Shown here piece after piece: positions 54,297 to 64,000 of a stretch of DNA of 64,000 bases; the stretch's first letter is position 1, and each line of letters opens with the position of its first letter. The position numbers and the translations under genes are program-made. Source of the DNA: Wolfiporia cocos (lineage: Eukaryota > Basidiomycota > Agaricomycetes > Polyporales > Phaeolaceae); NCBI GenBank assembly GCA_029448655.1, contig JACCLO010000007.1, forward strand, positions 2,852,001 through 2,916,000, written 5' to 3'. The notes under the pieces are model-generated. The model did no database searches and was not told where the DNA came from. It saw nothing but the letters and a program-made list of their open reading frames with translations.

Positions 54297-54492
54297 TGTC
54301 ACAGATTTTCCTAACCTAATGGTTACTTTCCCGTATTTTCCCACAGAGTTCTACAATTTCTACACAATTGTCTCACTCTAAGTCCCTAATCCTAATGTTG
54401 CATTACACTTATGTGTCACATGTACTGTTCTGTTCCGTTCACCAATCTTATCTTTATCTTAGCTAGATAATGTTCCTCTTATCTTATTGGAC

Positions 54493-54959
54493 TGACACAG
54501 ACTTGCCTGGCTGTACCAACACCAGTAATGGGGCATCTACCCTATGCCAAAGGTAGGCCACAAGTCCTAATGTCAAGGCCAACAAGATCAAGGTTGAGTC
54601 CAGACCAGCAGACTAGCATGCCAAGGAATCAAGTAAGGGGCTGCCGTCGGTGGCTAAGCCCATTGTCGAGATTAACAGTTCTGAGGTTAAGCCTCAGAAC
54701 ACTAAGGTTTATATACATGAGTCACACAGCACTCATATACATGTCTACCCTAAAGGAGCATGGTCTGTGCACACAGTGCCTACAGTAGGGTCATGTGCCC
54801 ATGGGGCACATGTATCGTAAGGAGCATGGGACCTGTCGGTCACGTGCCTTCTGTGGTGTCTCTATCTACCAGATGCCTACCTAAGGGCAGCTATCTAATC
54901 TACAGAGACCATGTGACCATTAAAGTAAAATGACCCATGTCACAGATAAATCTGTGACA
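54493..54959 (-). mobile_element. Nested solo LTR, 467 bp
   Basis: TGACACAGACTTGCC... to ...ATAAATCTGTGACA, flanked by TGGAC (54488-54492, 54960-54964). Confidence 0.9.
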
Positions 54960-55265
54960 TGGACTATGTAGATAACATCACATGCACACCGGCAACCCGG
55001 CCCCTTAGCATTATCACATGCTAATTATGAACTATCACATGGCTTGTGCCACCCTTACTGGCACACAGACCATGGGGCTTCAGGGCAGGCCTAGTAGCAC
55101 TGCTCTGTACCATGTATATAACCCAGTACTCTGAGTCGCTTAGGACTCAGACTAGTTCACCTATCAACCACTGCTATTAGCCCCCCAAGCTAGTAGCCTT
55201 TTGACCTCTGCTTATCATCATTTGACCTTGCCCCTCAACATTACTATCAATAAGTAGGTCTTGTG

Positions 55266-56267
55266 TGACACAGTCTCACCGACTGTGGGACCGTGCTAGC
55301 GGGGATCCTCCCTAACACTCTAACTCCTAAGTCCTCAGTGACTGGCAGAGGTGAGGTGGCTGGTCAGGCTGTATGGCGCAGCTACGCAGACTAGCGAGTG
55401 TGAGGGGAGACAAGCAGGGCCAGACCGGCAGGTGCAGGCGCACACAGAAAGGAAGAGAAAGGGGCCTCAGCCCATTGCCGAGAATCCTAAAGATGAGGGT
55501 AAGCCTCATCTTTCTACGCCTTATATACATGTGAGTCAAGCCAGTAATGGCTGCCCTAAAGAGATGGCCTGTGCGCGTATCTAAGGACCCTCGTGACTAC
55601 TGAAGCATGTGACTAAGGGAGTGGCTGACATGTGTGTGATATACCGTGCGTTACCCCTAGCGCTATCTAATCTAATCTACTGGGTCTGGCGTCTAACGCG
55701 GTGTCACAGATTTTGTGGCATATTTTAATGTATTACCCCCTCCTAGGCTCGAACCTAGGACTTCACGTTCTAGTAGTCACATGACTAGTGCCCGGTAGTG
55801 TAGTGGTATATAGCGTACTCGTCCGCCAGGACATACGGTCACATGATAAGTAGGTCACATGGTATATACTGGGGCACATGATAGACAGCGCACGGCCCAT
55901 GCCTTTAGGGCAGTACTTACATAGTAGCGCGTTGTCTCCCCATGTATATAAACCTACTCGCTGAGGTCTTACTACCTCAGTTCGATTATAATCGGCATTG
56001 GGGCAAGTCCCTCAGTTCTACTCTGAACCTCTGCGTGCTAGACTGGTGGTCGACGCTACTTCTTAGTTACCGTCTACCTTGGGTCGTTAGTCAACACCCA
56101 TCCAGTCGCCCTTCAAGACGTTAGGTCTTAGCCTTAGACGTTAGGTTATAGGCGGGGCGTTAGTATCGTACGTCACAGTTAAACTGTGTCACGCGGAAAA
56201 GGGAGACGCAGAGGTGCGCAAGCTTCCTCAGCTGGGCTGGGTATGCCACAGTGTCAGTACTGTGACA
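55266..56267 (-). mobile_element. Nested solo LTR (net 507 bp)
   Basis: TGACACAGTCTCACCG... to ...GTACTGTGACA, flanked by TTGTG (55261-55265, 56268-56272). Same family as 51613-52180; interrupted by 55702-56191. Confidence 0.88.
55702..56191 (+). mobile_element. Solo LTR of the TRIM1 family, 490 bp
   Basis: TGTCACAGATTTTGTGG... to ...CACAGTTAAACTGTGTCA, flanked by CGCGG (55697-55701, 56192-56196). Nearly identical to the TRIM1 LTRs. It is the innermost of three nested insertions. Confidence 0.92.
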
Positions 56268-56275
56268 TTGTGTCA

Positions 56276-56480
56276 GGCTGAAGCCACCTACCTAAATGGT
56301 TGCCCCTGACAGCCATGAAGCATGGGTTCTACCTTTCTACTCTGAGAGGTCTGACAGGTCAGTATGAAGGTGTCAAGCTATGAACAGACCCTTATTTGTC
56401 TCTACCAAACTATAAAAAGGCTTCAAAAATGCAGTTGAACAAGCAGCTAAAAAGCCAGAAACATTCACCGAGCCACAGAT
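56276..56480 (+). pseudogene. Possible decayed Copia reverse transcriptase fragment
   Basis: Short in-frame pieces such as AEATYLNG followed by degenerate frames with YQT-like residues recall the Copia RT segment between the AYLNG and YGLKQ motifs. Several stops and shifts. Weak evidence. Confidence 0.25.
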
Positions 56481-56590
56481 CTGTCAGAGCAGCAGAAATT
56501 TGGTTTGATGAGCAGATTTGTCCTATGTGTGATGATGCCTGCAGAGCAGGCACATAAGGTACATATATTGAAGATTGTCCATATATGTAC

Positions 56591-57340
56591 TGTCACAAAG
56601 TGATATTTTCTAGGATTTTTCTGCTATCTTTAGGGATTTATCTGGTATTTCTATGGGTTTTGTTGTATAACCTAGATGTTATCTGCAGGATAACTCTAAA
56701 TGACATGCTAGTCATACATAACCAATAAGCATTACACACTACACGTCACTATTGACTCAACGGACTTGACCCATAACATCTTCTGGATCATCCCTCAACG
56801 CCTAAGTCCCTGCTCACAAGCCTGATTCCCTAGACTAAGTCGACGAAGGGGTCACCACACCCTAAGACGAGGTCGAGGTACTTCAACAGACTAGCAAGCG
56901 TCTTAAAGGGAGAGCGCGCAGGATGGATGGTATGTGCCCTAAGGCATGGTACAAATTGATGAGTCTGAGGTATCGCCTCAGACTCTAAGGCTTATATACA
57001 TCAGAGTAGCGCCGTAATCCCTAGTAGTAACCCTTGCCCTAAAGCAACGTGGCCTGTGCACACGCGCCTACCAGTCAGGGGTCTGGAATGCTTATGTAAC
57101 CTACTGATGTACTATCTTATCTGCTCTACAGAGACGCGCATTATCTACTGTAAGTAACATGCCACTGTAGGATGGTCACGTGCCTTTGTCGTCAAGAGTC
57201 GAGAGTTCGACCCCAGCGAAAGGCGTTCTGTAAAATATAAGACAACGTCACAAAAACTGTGACAGGACTATGACTCTGGGTCACACACCTTACAAGTCAC
57301 CCATACTGGGATATGTCAGCATGCTTACACCCTTAGTCAG
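56591..57340 (+). repeat. LTR-like sequence, start visible, end unclear
   Basis: Starts TGTCACAAAGTGATATTTTC at 56591 and is interrupted by the solo LTR 56767-57264. Its right end and duplication could not be fixed. Confidence 0.45.
56767..57264 (-). mobile_element. Solo LTR, 498 bp
   Basis: TGACCCATAACATC... to ...AAAAACTGTGACA, flanked by GGACT (56762-56766, 57265-57269). Confidence 0.85.
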
Positions 57341-57664
57341 CCTTGGCAGCCACCGCTGCTACAAGGACCCACACGTCCAAAGCTATGCTCTTACTGCATG
57401 GTGGCCGGTGGTTCTCGTTGGCAAGGGTGTACCGTAGGTTTAGAGCCTCTGTAGGCTATGGATTGTACTGTACATTGTCTGTGCCTGTGATGGCATGTAG
57501 TCCATGGTCAGTAATGACCATGTGGCCAGTAATGGTGGTGGTTTGTGGAGATGGGAGGCATTGGAGATGGTTGGTTGGTTGGACGTAGTCTGGTGGTTCT
57601 AGCTGGTGAGTTTTGTGTAGCCTTGGCATGGTCTGTCGAGCTGAGATGGCGTGTTCGGTGAGCG

Positions 57665-58044
57665 TGTCACAAGCTGATTTTCTCCAATTAGCTAACGACT
57701 AGTGACAGACTCTAAACCCTTATCCTATCTAAGCGCGTGCCTAAGCAGTCACGTGCAAGACCCCAATCACCCTATCATGTGTTACCAGACCCCCAGACAC
57801 TCTGTGCCGTGTACCTACACCCATTATAGGGTTACCTACATTATAACGGACTATCAGCTTACATAATAACTATACAGCAGCCAAACATGTACAAACAGTA
57901 GAATAGCATATATACCGGCCAGCGAGCTGGGTAGCACCCCAGACTCATCTTGGCCTTATATGCCTTGAGTAGCCTCAGACTAGGAATATGCCTTTGTGCG
58001 AGTACTATTCCCCTGAGTTGTTGCTTCAGTTGTTGCTTGTGTCA
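57665..58044 (+). mobile_element. Solo LTR, 380 bp
   Basis: TGTCACAAGCTGATTTTC... to ...GTTGCTTGTGTCA, flanked by GAGCG (57660-57664, 58045-58049). Confidence 0.88.
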
Positions 58045-59008
58045 GAGCGATAGGATTCTGGTAGTGGGTGATTGGTTGGGTTAGGTGCACTGCCTGGCTT
58101 GCTGTGCTTGGTCGTGCTTGGGTGGTTTTGTGACTGGGCTTCAAATCGGATGGTTAGACTGATGGTCTGGAACTTAGGGTTCTAGGCGTGGCTGGTGATG
58201 TCAGTGGCCAGAGCCCGGGGTGGTTCGTGCATAGGGCTTCTATCCAGCTGTGGCATTGGGTTCCAGTGTTGGGGGTTCTCTTTTGAGGTGCTCTGGCACT
58301 GTCATGGTTCTGGTCTTGACACATGCTACAATCTAAGACACACACCCAGGGGAAGGGGGCTCACACAAAGGTGCCTTCCTGGTCTGGGGCATCTCAGGCT
58401 GAAGAGGCCAAGACAAGTCTGGGGTCCACCCAAGACTGTCGGCCGATTATATAGACTCTACTATTTGTACATGTTATGGTGTGCAGGCTGTAAGGCCGTC
58501 AGCACTGGTATATGATTGGTCTAAGCTATGTGACCAGTAATGGCACCGGAGCGCGGGCTATGCGAGATGTCCATGACAATGTAGCGGGTTCAGCCCAGAT
58601 CAGAGTGGTTTACCAATCTGTCAGGCACAATCAGTGATTCTCGTCAATCAGGGGTTCTGCCAGTAATGGCAGTCCATAAAGTCCATTAATTGGGGTTCCT
58701 AGCATGATCGGGACCAATGCCGGTAATGGCGGGGTTATCGGTGCGTGAGACATAGCTAGTGATCAGGGACTGGCCGGTAATGGCCTTGGGTGATGTAGGG
58801 TGATCGAGCATGATCGGCTGCAATTGGTGACGTCGTAGGTACTGCCCGTAGTCAGTGTTCCTCATAGACTAGGGCATGCAGTGGGTTTAGAGCCTCCATA
58901 GGCTATGGGTCATAGTGTACATGGTCCATGCCAGTAATGGCGTGTGGTCCATGGTCCATAATGACCATGTAGCTGGTAATGGCTGTGGTTTGTAGATATG
59001 GGAGGTGT

Positions 59009-61003
59009 TTGTCACACGCCAATTTCAAGCCTCTAGGCACAGTACCTTTTCCGATCATCGAGAGCACCCCCGAGGCTGGAAACCTGATGCCTCAGCTAGA
59101 CCCAAGCCCTACACACGTACCACCACGGGCACTAGCTAACAGCATCACCAGCCACGCCTAAGAACCCTAGTCCCAGACCACACGTCCAGTCCAACATAAA
59201 GCCACTAGTAGTCACATGACCACGGCCAACTACGATGAGCCCAGTAGCACCTAACCAAGCCAACCCCTTGCTACCTGGACCATACCTCATCCAGTCACGA
59301 CCATCCAGACTCACGGCTAGGACCCTGTCCACCCAACCAACCAAACCCTACGTGTCACAAGCCAATTTCAAAGCCTAGTAGAACACCCTAGGTTGACACC
59401 CCATTCACGCCATACGCATGCTACAGCACTCTATCCGAGCCCAGCTGGAATCCCACGGCAACGCTAGTAGAAGCCCTCCGCTATACAGGACACTACGGGC
59501 ACTAGCAGGCCACCAGCAGTCCAACCCTTAAACCAGCCCAAGTCCCGGCAGCAAGAACCATACGCTGCCTAGTCCCTAAACCACGGAGTCACAAGCCGAC
59601 CCCTAGAGTCCAACAGGCTACGATAGCACGACGGTACGCCTGATACAACTAAAGGCTAAACCACCACCGCACACTACGCTATACGCCGACTAGGGGCACG
59701 GTCTACATTCGCACGTGACCCAGAACACTAAACCTAACACCTCGCGTCCCTACCGCACGGACACTCGCCATTACCGGCATAGACATTATACTATACCCCG
59801 TACACACCCTGACCTACGAGTACAATAGGCAGGGATAATAACCCCAGGCTCTGCACGACTGAGAACCCTACCAGTCACAGAGCGCTACATCCCGATCATG
59901 GCAAGACCACGCCCGATCACGGACTTAGAACCCTTACCGGCGCACCTACGATCAACGAGAACCACCGATCGAACCCGACAGATTGGCTACTCATTAGATC
60001 CGCCCCTTATACGCTACGTCGCCATGGACATCCTCGCATACCAGCGCTCCGATGCCATTACCGGCCCGTAGCTCATAGCCAGTTAGATACCAGTACGTAG
60101 AGACCTCTGAGCCGCCGTACATAAACATGTACAAATAGTTAGGAGTATATATGCCAGGCAGTCTTGAGCGTAAACCTCAGACTTGTCTTGGCCTTTGACG
60201 GCTAGTGTTCCCGGGACCCGGAAGGCGCCTTTGAGCGAGCCCCCTTCCCCCGGTTGAGTGCTAGTTTGTTGCGTGTGTCACTACACCTCCCATCTCCATG
60301 AACCACCGCCATTACTGGCCATCCGGTCATTACCGACCAAGGACTCACGCCATTACTGGCAAGGACTATGTACTATACGGACTAAGGCCCAAGGGAGGCC
60401 TTAAACCCTAGCTACCCTAGTCTACGAGGAACACCGACCTCAGGGCAGCACCTGTACGACTGAGAACTCTAGCAGTCACAGGACTCTACGTACCGATCGC
60501 AGCCGATCACGCTCGATCACCCTACGTCACGCACGGCCCGTACTGGCCAGTCCACAGTCCTGGCAGACGTCATCCTTTAGTACCAGCACGTGGGAACCTG
60601 GGCCACCACGTACCTTCCCCTCAGTACCAGTCCTTTGGAACCTCGGACAACAGACGCCCCAATCACGGACATAGAACCCCGCCATTACCGGCGAACCCCC
60701 GATCAACGAGAACCACCGATCAGGCCTATCCCGCTACGTTACCATGGACATCCAGCGCTCCCCTAGCCGTACCAGCGTTCGCGCTCCGATGCCCTTACTG
60801 GCCACCACGTAGCACGTAGATTACCTCAGCGCCGAGGCACCATAACATGTACAAACATATGTAGGAGTATATAAACGCCAGACAGTCTTGAGCAAACCTC
60901 AGACTTGTCTTGGCCTTTGCAGCCTTGAGATGCCCAGACCAGGAAGGCGCTTTCACGCGATCCCCCTTCCCCCGGTGTGTGTCTTAAGATTGTGCTTGTG
61001 TCA
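59009..61003 (+). mobile_element. Nested family D solo LTR (net ~1.06 kb)
   Basis: TGTCACACGCCAATTTC... to ...TGTGCTTGTGTCA, flanked by GTGTT (59004-59008, 61004-61008). Removal rejoins a GGGAG/GTGTT/GGAGATGG sequence matching the related stretch at ~57550. TATATAAACGCC ~60870 is its TATA. Confidence 0.85.
59353..60280 (+). mobile_element. Innermost family D solo LTR, 928 bp
   Basis: TGTCACAAGCCAATTTC... to ...TTGCGTGTGTCA, flanks CTACG (59348-59352) and CTACA (60281-60285), one transition apart. TATATATGCC ~60147. Confidence 0.75.
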
Positions 61004-61482
61004 GTGTTGGAGATGGTTGATTGGGTGGACATGTCCTAGCCGTGAGTCTTGGGCAGCCACGCTGGGTTTGTCGAGCTAAGATGGGATGAGAAGCTTGGTG
61101 AGCAATGGGGTTCTTGGCAGCAGGTGGTTGGATGTGCTGCCTAGCTCATGATACTCTGTCATGCTCGTATGGCTTCGCGACTGGGCCTTGGGCTGGATGG
61201 ATGGACTGGTGATCTGGGACTAGGGTTCTAGGCATGACTGGTGGTGCTAGTGGCTAGTGCTTGGGTTGGTCTGTGTATAGAGCTTGTATCTAGCTACAGC
61301 ATCAGGTTCCAGCTTCAGGGTTGCTTCTAGAGGTGCTCTGGCGTCGTTATGGTATGGTTTACGTGTGAGCGGGGTTGGAAAAGGTACTGTGCCTAAAGGT
61401 TTGAAGTTGGTGTGTGACAGGTTTAGCGTGAGTGGGGTCGAAAAAGGGTTATGTCTAAAGGCTTTGAAATTGGCCTGTGACA

Positions 61483-62250
61483 AATCCACCATTGATATTT
61501 CCTGCACCGGCGCTGCAGCTACGACGCCGCCTTGTCGTATCAAACAATGCCACCAGATGATATTCAAACACTATCTATCTCTTACAACATGCACACACGG
61601 CAAACCAATCGCATAAGACAACGCTAAGCACAAGGTCGGCGACACGCGCCGTCGCTTTTGTACACAGATGACGATGATGATGACGACGATGAGGGGTCGG
61701 GATGGGAAATAATCATGTCCTGTGGTATGCAGGCACTCTACTACACGCAAACGGAATCAGGGGTGTGCGCGGACGGGGCGAGGGTAGCGATAGACGTGGG
61801 GTGGTGGTGGTGGTGGTGGTGGTGTATACTCTGTGGGGGCGCGGTGCGGTAACGGTAACGAGTGCGCACTTCTAAATCATGCAACGACGGGCCAGCACTG
61901 TCCGAATGGAGAACCTCTATGAACGTGAAGTAGAATCAATGCAGTGTACGATAGGTGACGCGTATGTAGGTGGGTGGTATGCTATGGATGCGGCGGCGCG
62001 GGCACGGCGCGGAGCGTTCGTTTCAACCAAGACGAGAGCAAGCCGGGACGAGATGGTGAGGGTAGATGGAAGGGGTGGAGGAGGAAGGGGAGAACGGGTA
62101 GGAGAGCAGGGCGCGAGACGCAATGGGGCCGAGACTTCTAGATGCACGGGACATTTTGTGGGAGATGAAGCACGAGAAACGGGGCGGAGCACGCAGGCAG
62201 AGGCGGCGGACATAGGGTGTGCGACGGGGGCAGCGTCGCCAGCGGTGTTT
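61483..62250. other. Host intergenic sequence with microsatellites
   Basis: No transposon signature. (GAT/GAC)n at ~61667-61692 and (GTG)n at ~61796-61824. A short plus frame (61658-61852) with a poly-Asp run has no other support. Probably the 3' flank of the transporter gene; the plus-strand frames from 61879 are antisense to it. Confidence 0.45.
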
Positions 62251-64000
62251 TTACAAGGAGAAGATCCCTCCGGCTCTACGACGCGACTGGACGGGATGGA
62301 CGATGACGAGCGAGATGCCGAGGCCGACGGTGAGCCCGATCGAGACCGAGACGAGCTGCAGGGCGGTGTCGAACCCGGAGAGGTACGAGTCGTTCGCGGA
62401 CGTGCCGCTCGTCTCGTCCGACACGAACGAGAACAGGCCGCCGTTCGCCAGACCCGATGGCAGCTGGAACAGAATGCCAGTGATCTACACGCGCGCGTCA
62501 GCGACAGTCGCGACAGCCAAGAGACGGAGCACTGACCATGACGACGAACGCGTTCCCTCTGAAGAAGCGGCCGTACACGTTGGAGACAAAGCCGACGGCA
62601 AGCCCACCGACCGCAGCAGAGATGTCGCTCTGGTTCGGGAACTTTGTGCCGGTAAAGTGGTTGCACACCCAGCCGATGCACGAAACGGCCACCGCGAGGA
62701 GCTGCACAGTCTGATCAGAACACGGCCCGTCAGCTTTCAACGGGTGAACGCTCACAGTCTCCTTCCGGTAGTACGGAGCCTGGTTGCGCAAGCTCAACGA
62801 CAACGAGTACAGCGGCACCGTGAGGAACGCTGTGATACCCCCGAGGTCAGAATCGACTCCATCCGGCTAAGCGAGACACGTACCCCACCAGAGCGACGGC
62901 GTCTGCTGGTACCACGGTCCATCGGGATGGTGGCTCGATTGGCACGTCAAGTCGTCCGCGCCAGCCAGCCGATGCTGCGTGATCTTCGAGTACGCCGTAG
63001 CGCCGATCGACAGCCCAAAGCCGAGGAAGAGCGAGTAGATGATCGAGAAGCACACGCGCACCGCGCCCGAGACGATGTTGCGCGACGCGAGCTCGAGGCT
63101 TCCGCACAGGATGATGAAGCCCTGCGACAAACATAAAGTGGTCAGTCACGGCCGGGCCAGCGAGCGCGGGGAGACGTACGGGCAGGATGAGCACGATCGA
63201 CGCGGCGCCGATCGCGGTGTAGCAGAACTTGTGCGAGTCTGCGAGCGCAGCGGCGATGAAGCTGAACAGGAGCGTGACCGTGATCCTGTCGGGGGCGGTC
63301 GTCAGCACGCGTCGGGAGCGGCGGAGCCCACGCGGGCAGGGACAGGGGCAGGGCAAAAAGCGCGGACACCTACTCGAAGATGTTCGAGTACAGCTCGTTG
63401 CGCGCCGCGAACACCTGGATGACGATCAGCAGGCAGCCGAGCGGGAACGAGATGAGCGAGTCGACGAAGGAGCCGTTGAACGACACGCTGCAGATCGACG
63501 CCGAGCAGAAGCCGCCGATGATGACCAGCTGCCAGAACTTGTACAGCTGCGGCTTGCGCATCAGGTCGTCGAGCGCGATGCTCGCGTCCTTGACCGAGAT
63601 GTCGTCGTGGATGACCTTCCAGTAGAGCGCGTACGCGTCCTGCAGCTTGCCAATGTCGAGCGCGGAGCCCTGGCGGATAAACTTGATGTTGGACGTGCTC
63701 GTCGTCGCATCGTCGAACGAGATGAGCATCACGTCCGGGAGGTACATGCACGAGAGCGGAATGTCGAGCACCTTGCCCGTCGCCTGTATCTGCGCCTGCA
63801 GCCGGTGCGTCGGCCCGCCAAACATCATCATCGCGCGCGCGAGCTTGAGGATGAACTCCTGCCGCTGCACGATCTCCGCCACATGGCGCGTAATCTGCGC
63901 CACGCACTCCGTCAGCACCGCACACAGCGCAGCAGCAGCACAAAAGCGCACGCACGTAGATCTCGGCCTTCTTGCGCTTCTTGAGCTCCTTCTTCCGCCG
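62251..64000 (-). CDS. ThrE/Prm10-like membrane transporter, partial (5' end outside the window)
   Basis: Exons read on the minus strand: 64000-63956 (partial), 63894-63374, 63285-63180, 63121-62884, 62829-62537, 62484-62251; introns GT-AG, 52-88 nt; phases join cleanly to stop TAA (62251-62253), 478 residues visible. N-terminal part ITRHVAEIVQRQEFILKLARAMM and FGGPTHRLQ belongs to the DUF1212/ThrE cytosolic domain; then several hydrophobic spans (for example LVIIGGFCSASIC, VTLLFSFIAAALA, VCFSIIYSLFLGFGLSIGA, VSCIGWVCNHF, GLTVGLGISLVIV) form the two membrane halves. The family includes bacterial threonine/serine exporters and yeast Prm10; substrate in fungi is not established. High G+C compared with the transposons. 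Confidence 0.88.

Larger units (their letters stand above)
54297..56275 (+). mobile_element. Solo LTR (net 500 bp) holding three others
   Basis: TGTCACAGATTTTCC... to ...CTTGTGTCA, flanked by GGCTG (54292-54296, 56276-56280). Contains 54493-54959 and 55266-56267, the latter containing 55702-56191. Confidence 0.88.
58317..61419 (-). mobile_element. Family D solo LTR (net ~1.1 kb) with two nested
   Basis: TGACACATGCTACAATC... to ...GTTGGTGTGTGACA, flanks GGTCT (58312-58316) and GGTTT (61420-61424), one transition apart. Contains 59009-61003. Rich in CCAGTAATGGC, the reverse of GCCATTACTGG seen in the forward copies. Confidence 0.75.
57341..61482 (-). repeat. Outer family D LTR, left end truncated
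   Basis: Minus-oriented LTR ending ...GAAATTGGCCTGTGACA at 61482; its body (57341-58316) is clearly related to 61004-61419 (for example the GGAGATGGTTG..GGTTGGAC and GGTTCTAGGC stretches). It is interrupted by 57665-58044 and 58317-61419. The expected left end TGACACAAGCA is not found. Confidence 0.6.

Noticed and set aside
61879..62535. Plus-strand 218-aa ORF
   Set aside because: It and the other long plus-strand frames to 63984 are antisense shadows of the high-GC transporter exons on the minus strand.
1..64000. CRISPR arrays, rRNA or bacterial operons
   Set aside because: No regularly spaced direct repeats of CRISPR type, no rRNA-like sequence, and spliced host genes show a eukaryotic source.

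Overview
The window is fungal and most likely from a basidiomycete of the Rhizoctonia type (inference). The two host genes have several 50-90 nt GT-AG introns, and nearly everything else is Ty3/gypsy LTR retrotransposon sequence of the chromodomain-bearing kind. Only two host genes are recognisable: a seven-exon FMN-dependent alpha-hydroxy-acid oxidase/lactate 2-monooxygenase-like gene (13900-15525, +) and the 3' part of a ThrE/Prm10-like membrane transporter gene (62251-64000, -, running off the right edge).

Layout. 1-2727: 5' part of a family B element (B1: extra ORF0 plus truncated gag). 2728-12983: family A element A1, with 708-bp LTRs; its pol is split by a solo LTR that holds a second solo LTR. 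12984-13191: cut LTR remnant. 13900-15525: the oxidase gene. 15643-31721: second family B element (B2), whose RT is split by a young full-length family A element on the minus strand (A2, 19331-27773, TSD GGCTT). 31722-37402: degenerate LTRs and minisatellites. 37403-52645: complete family C element on the minus strand (TSD GGGAT), encoding one 2299-aa gag-dUTPase-PR-RT-RH-IN-chromodomain frame. Family C is killed by 12 in-frame TGA codons and invaded by solo LTRs and two miniature LTR elements (TRIM1, TRIM2). 52646-61482: solo LTRs nested up to three deep. 61483-64000: host sequence and the transporter gene.

How the parts fit. Five-base target duplications plus frame restoration let the nesting be read almost to the base.

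Four observations stand out. (1) The three families carry a dUTPase domain at three different places in the polyprotein: between PR and RT in A, after the chromodomain in B, and at the C-terminus of Gag in C. (2) Families A and C and both miniature elements have an 11-nt sequence just inside the 5' LTR that exactly complements the predicted 5' end of their own transcript, the Tf1-type self-priming arrangement; no tRNA primer site is evident. (3) Family A has a 353-aa ORF overlapping the 3' end of pol in another frame, encoding two CCHC knuckles; in two stretches compared, 13 of 14 substitutions between the copies are silent in that ORF but 13 of 14 change the pol frame. A second overlapping ORF inside gag shows a weaker version of the same signal. 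(4) All 12 stops in family C are TGA and the protease Asp is changed within a CpG context, a clean CpG-deamination signature.
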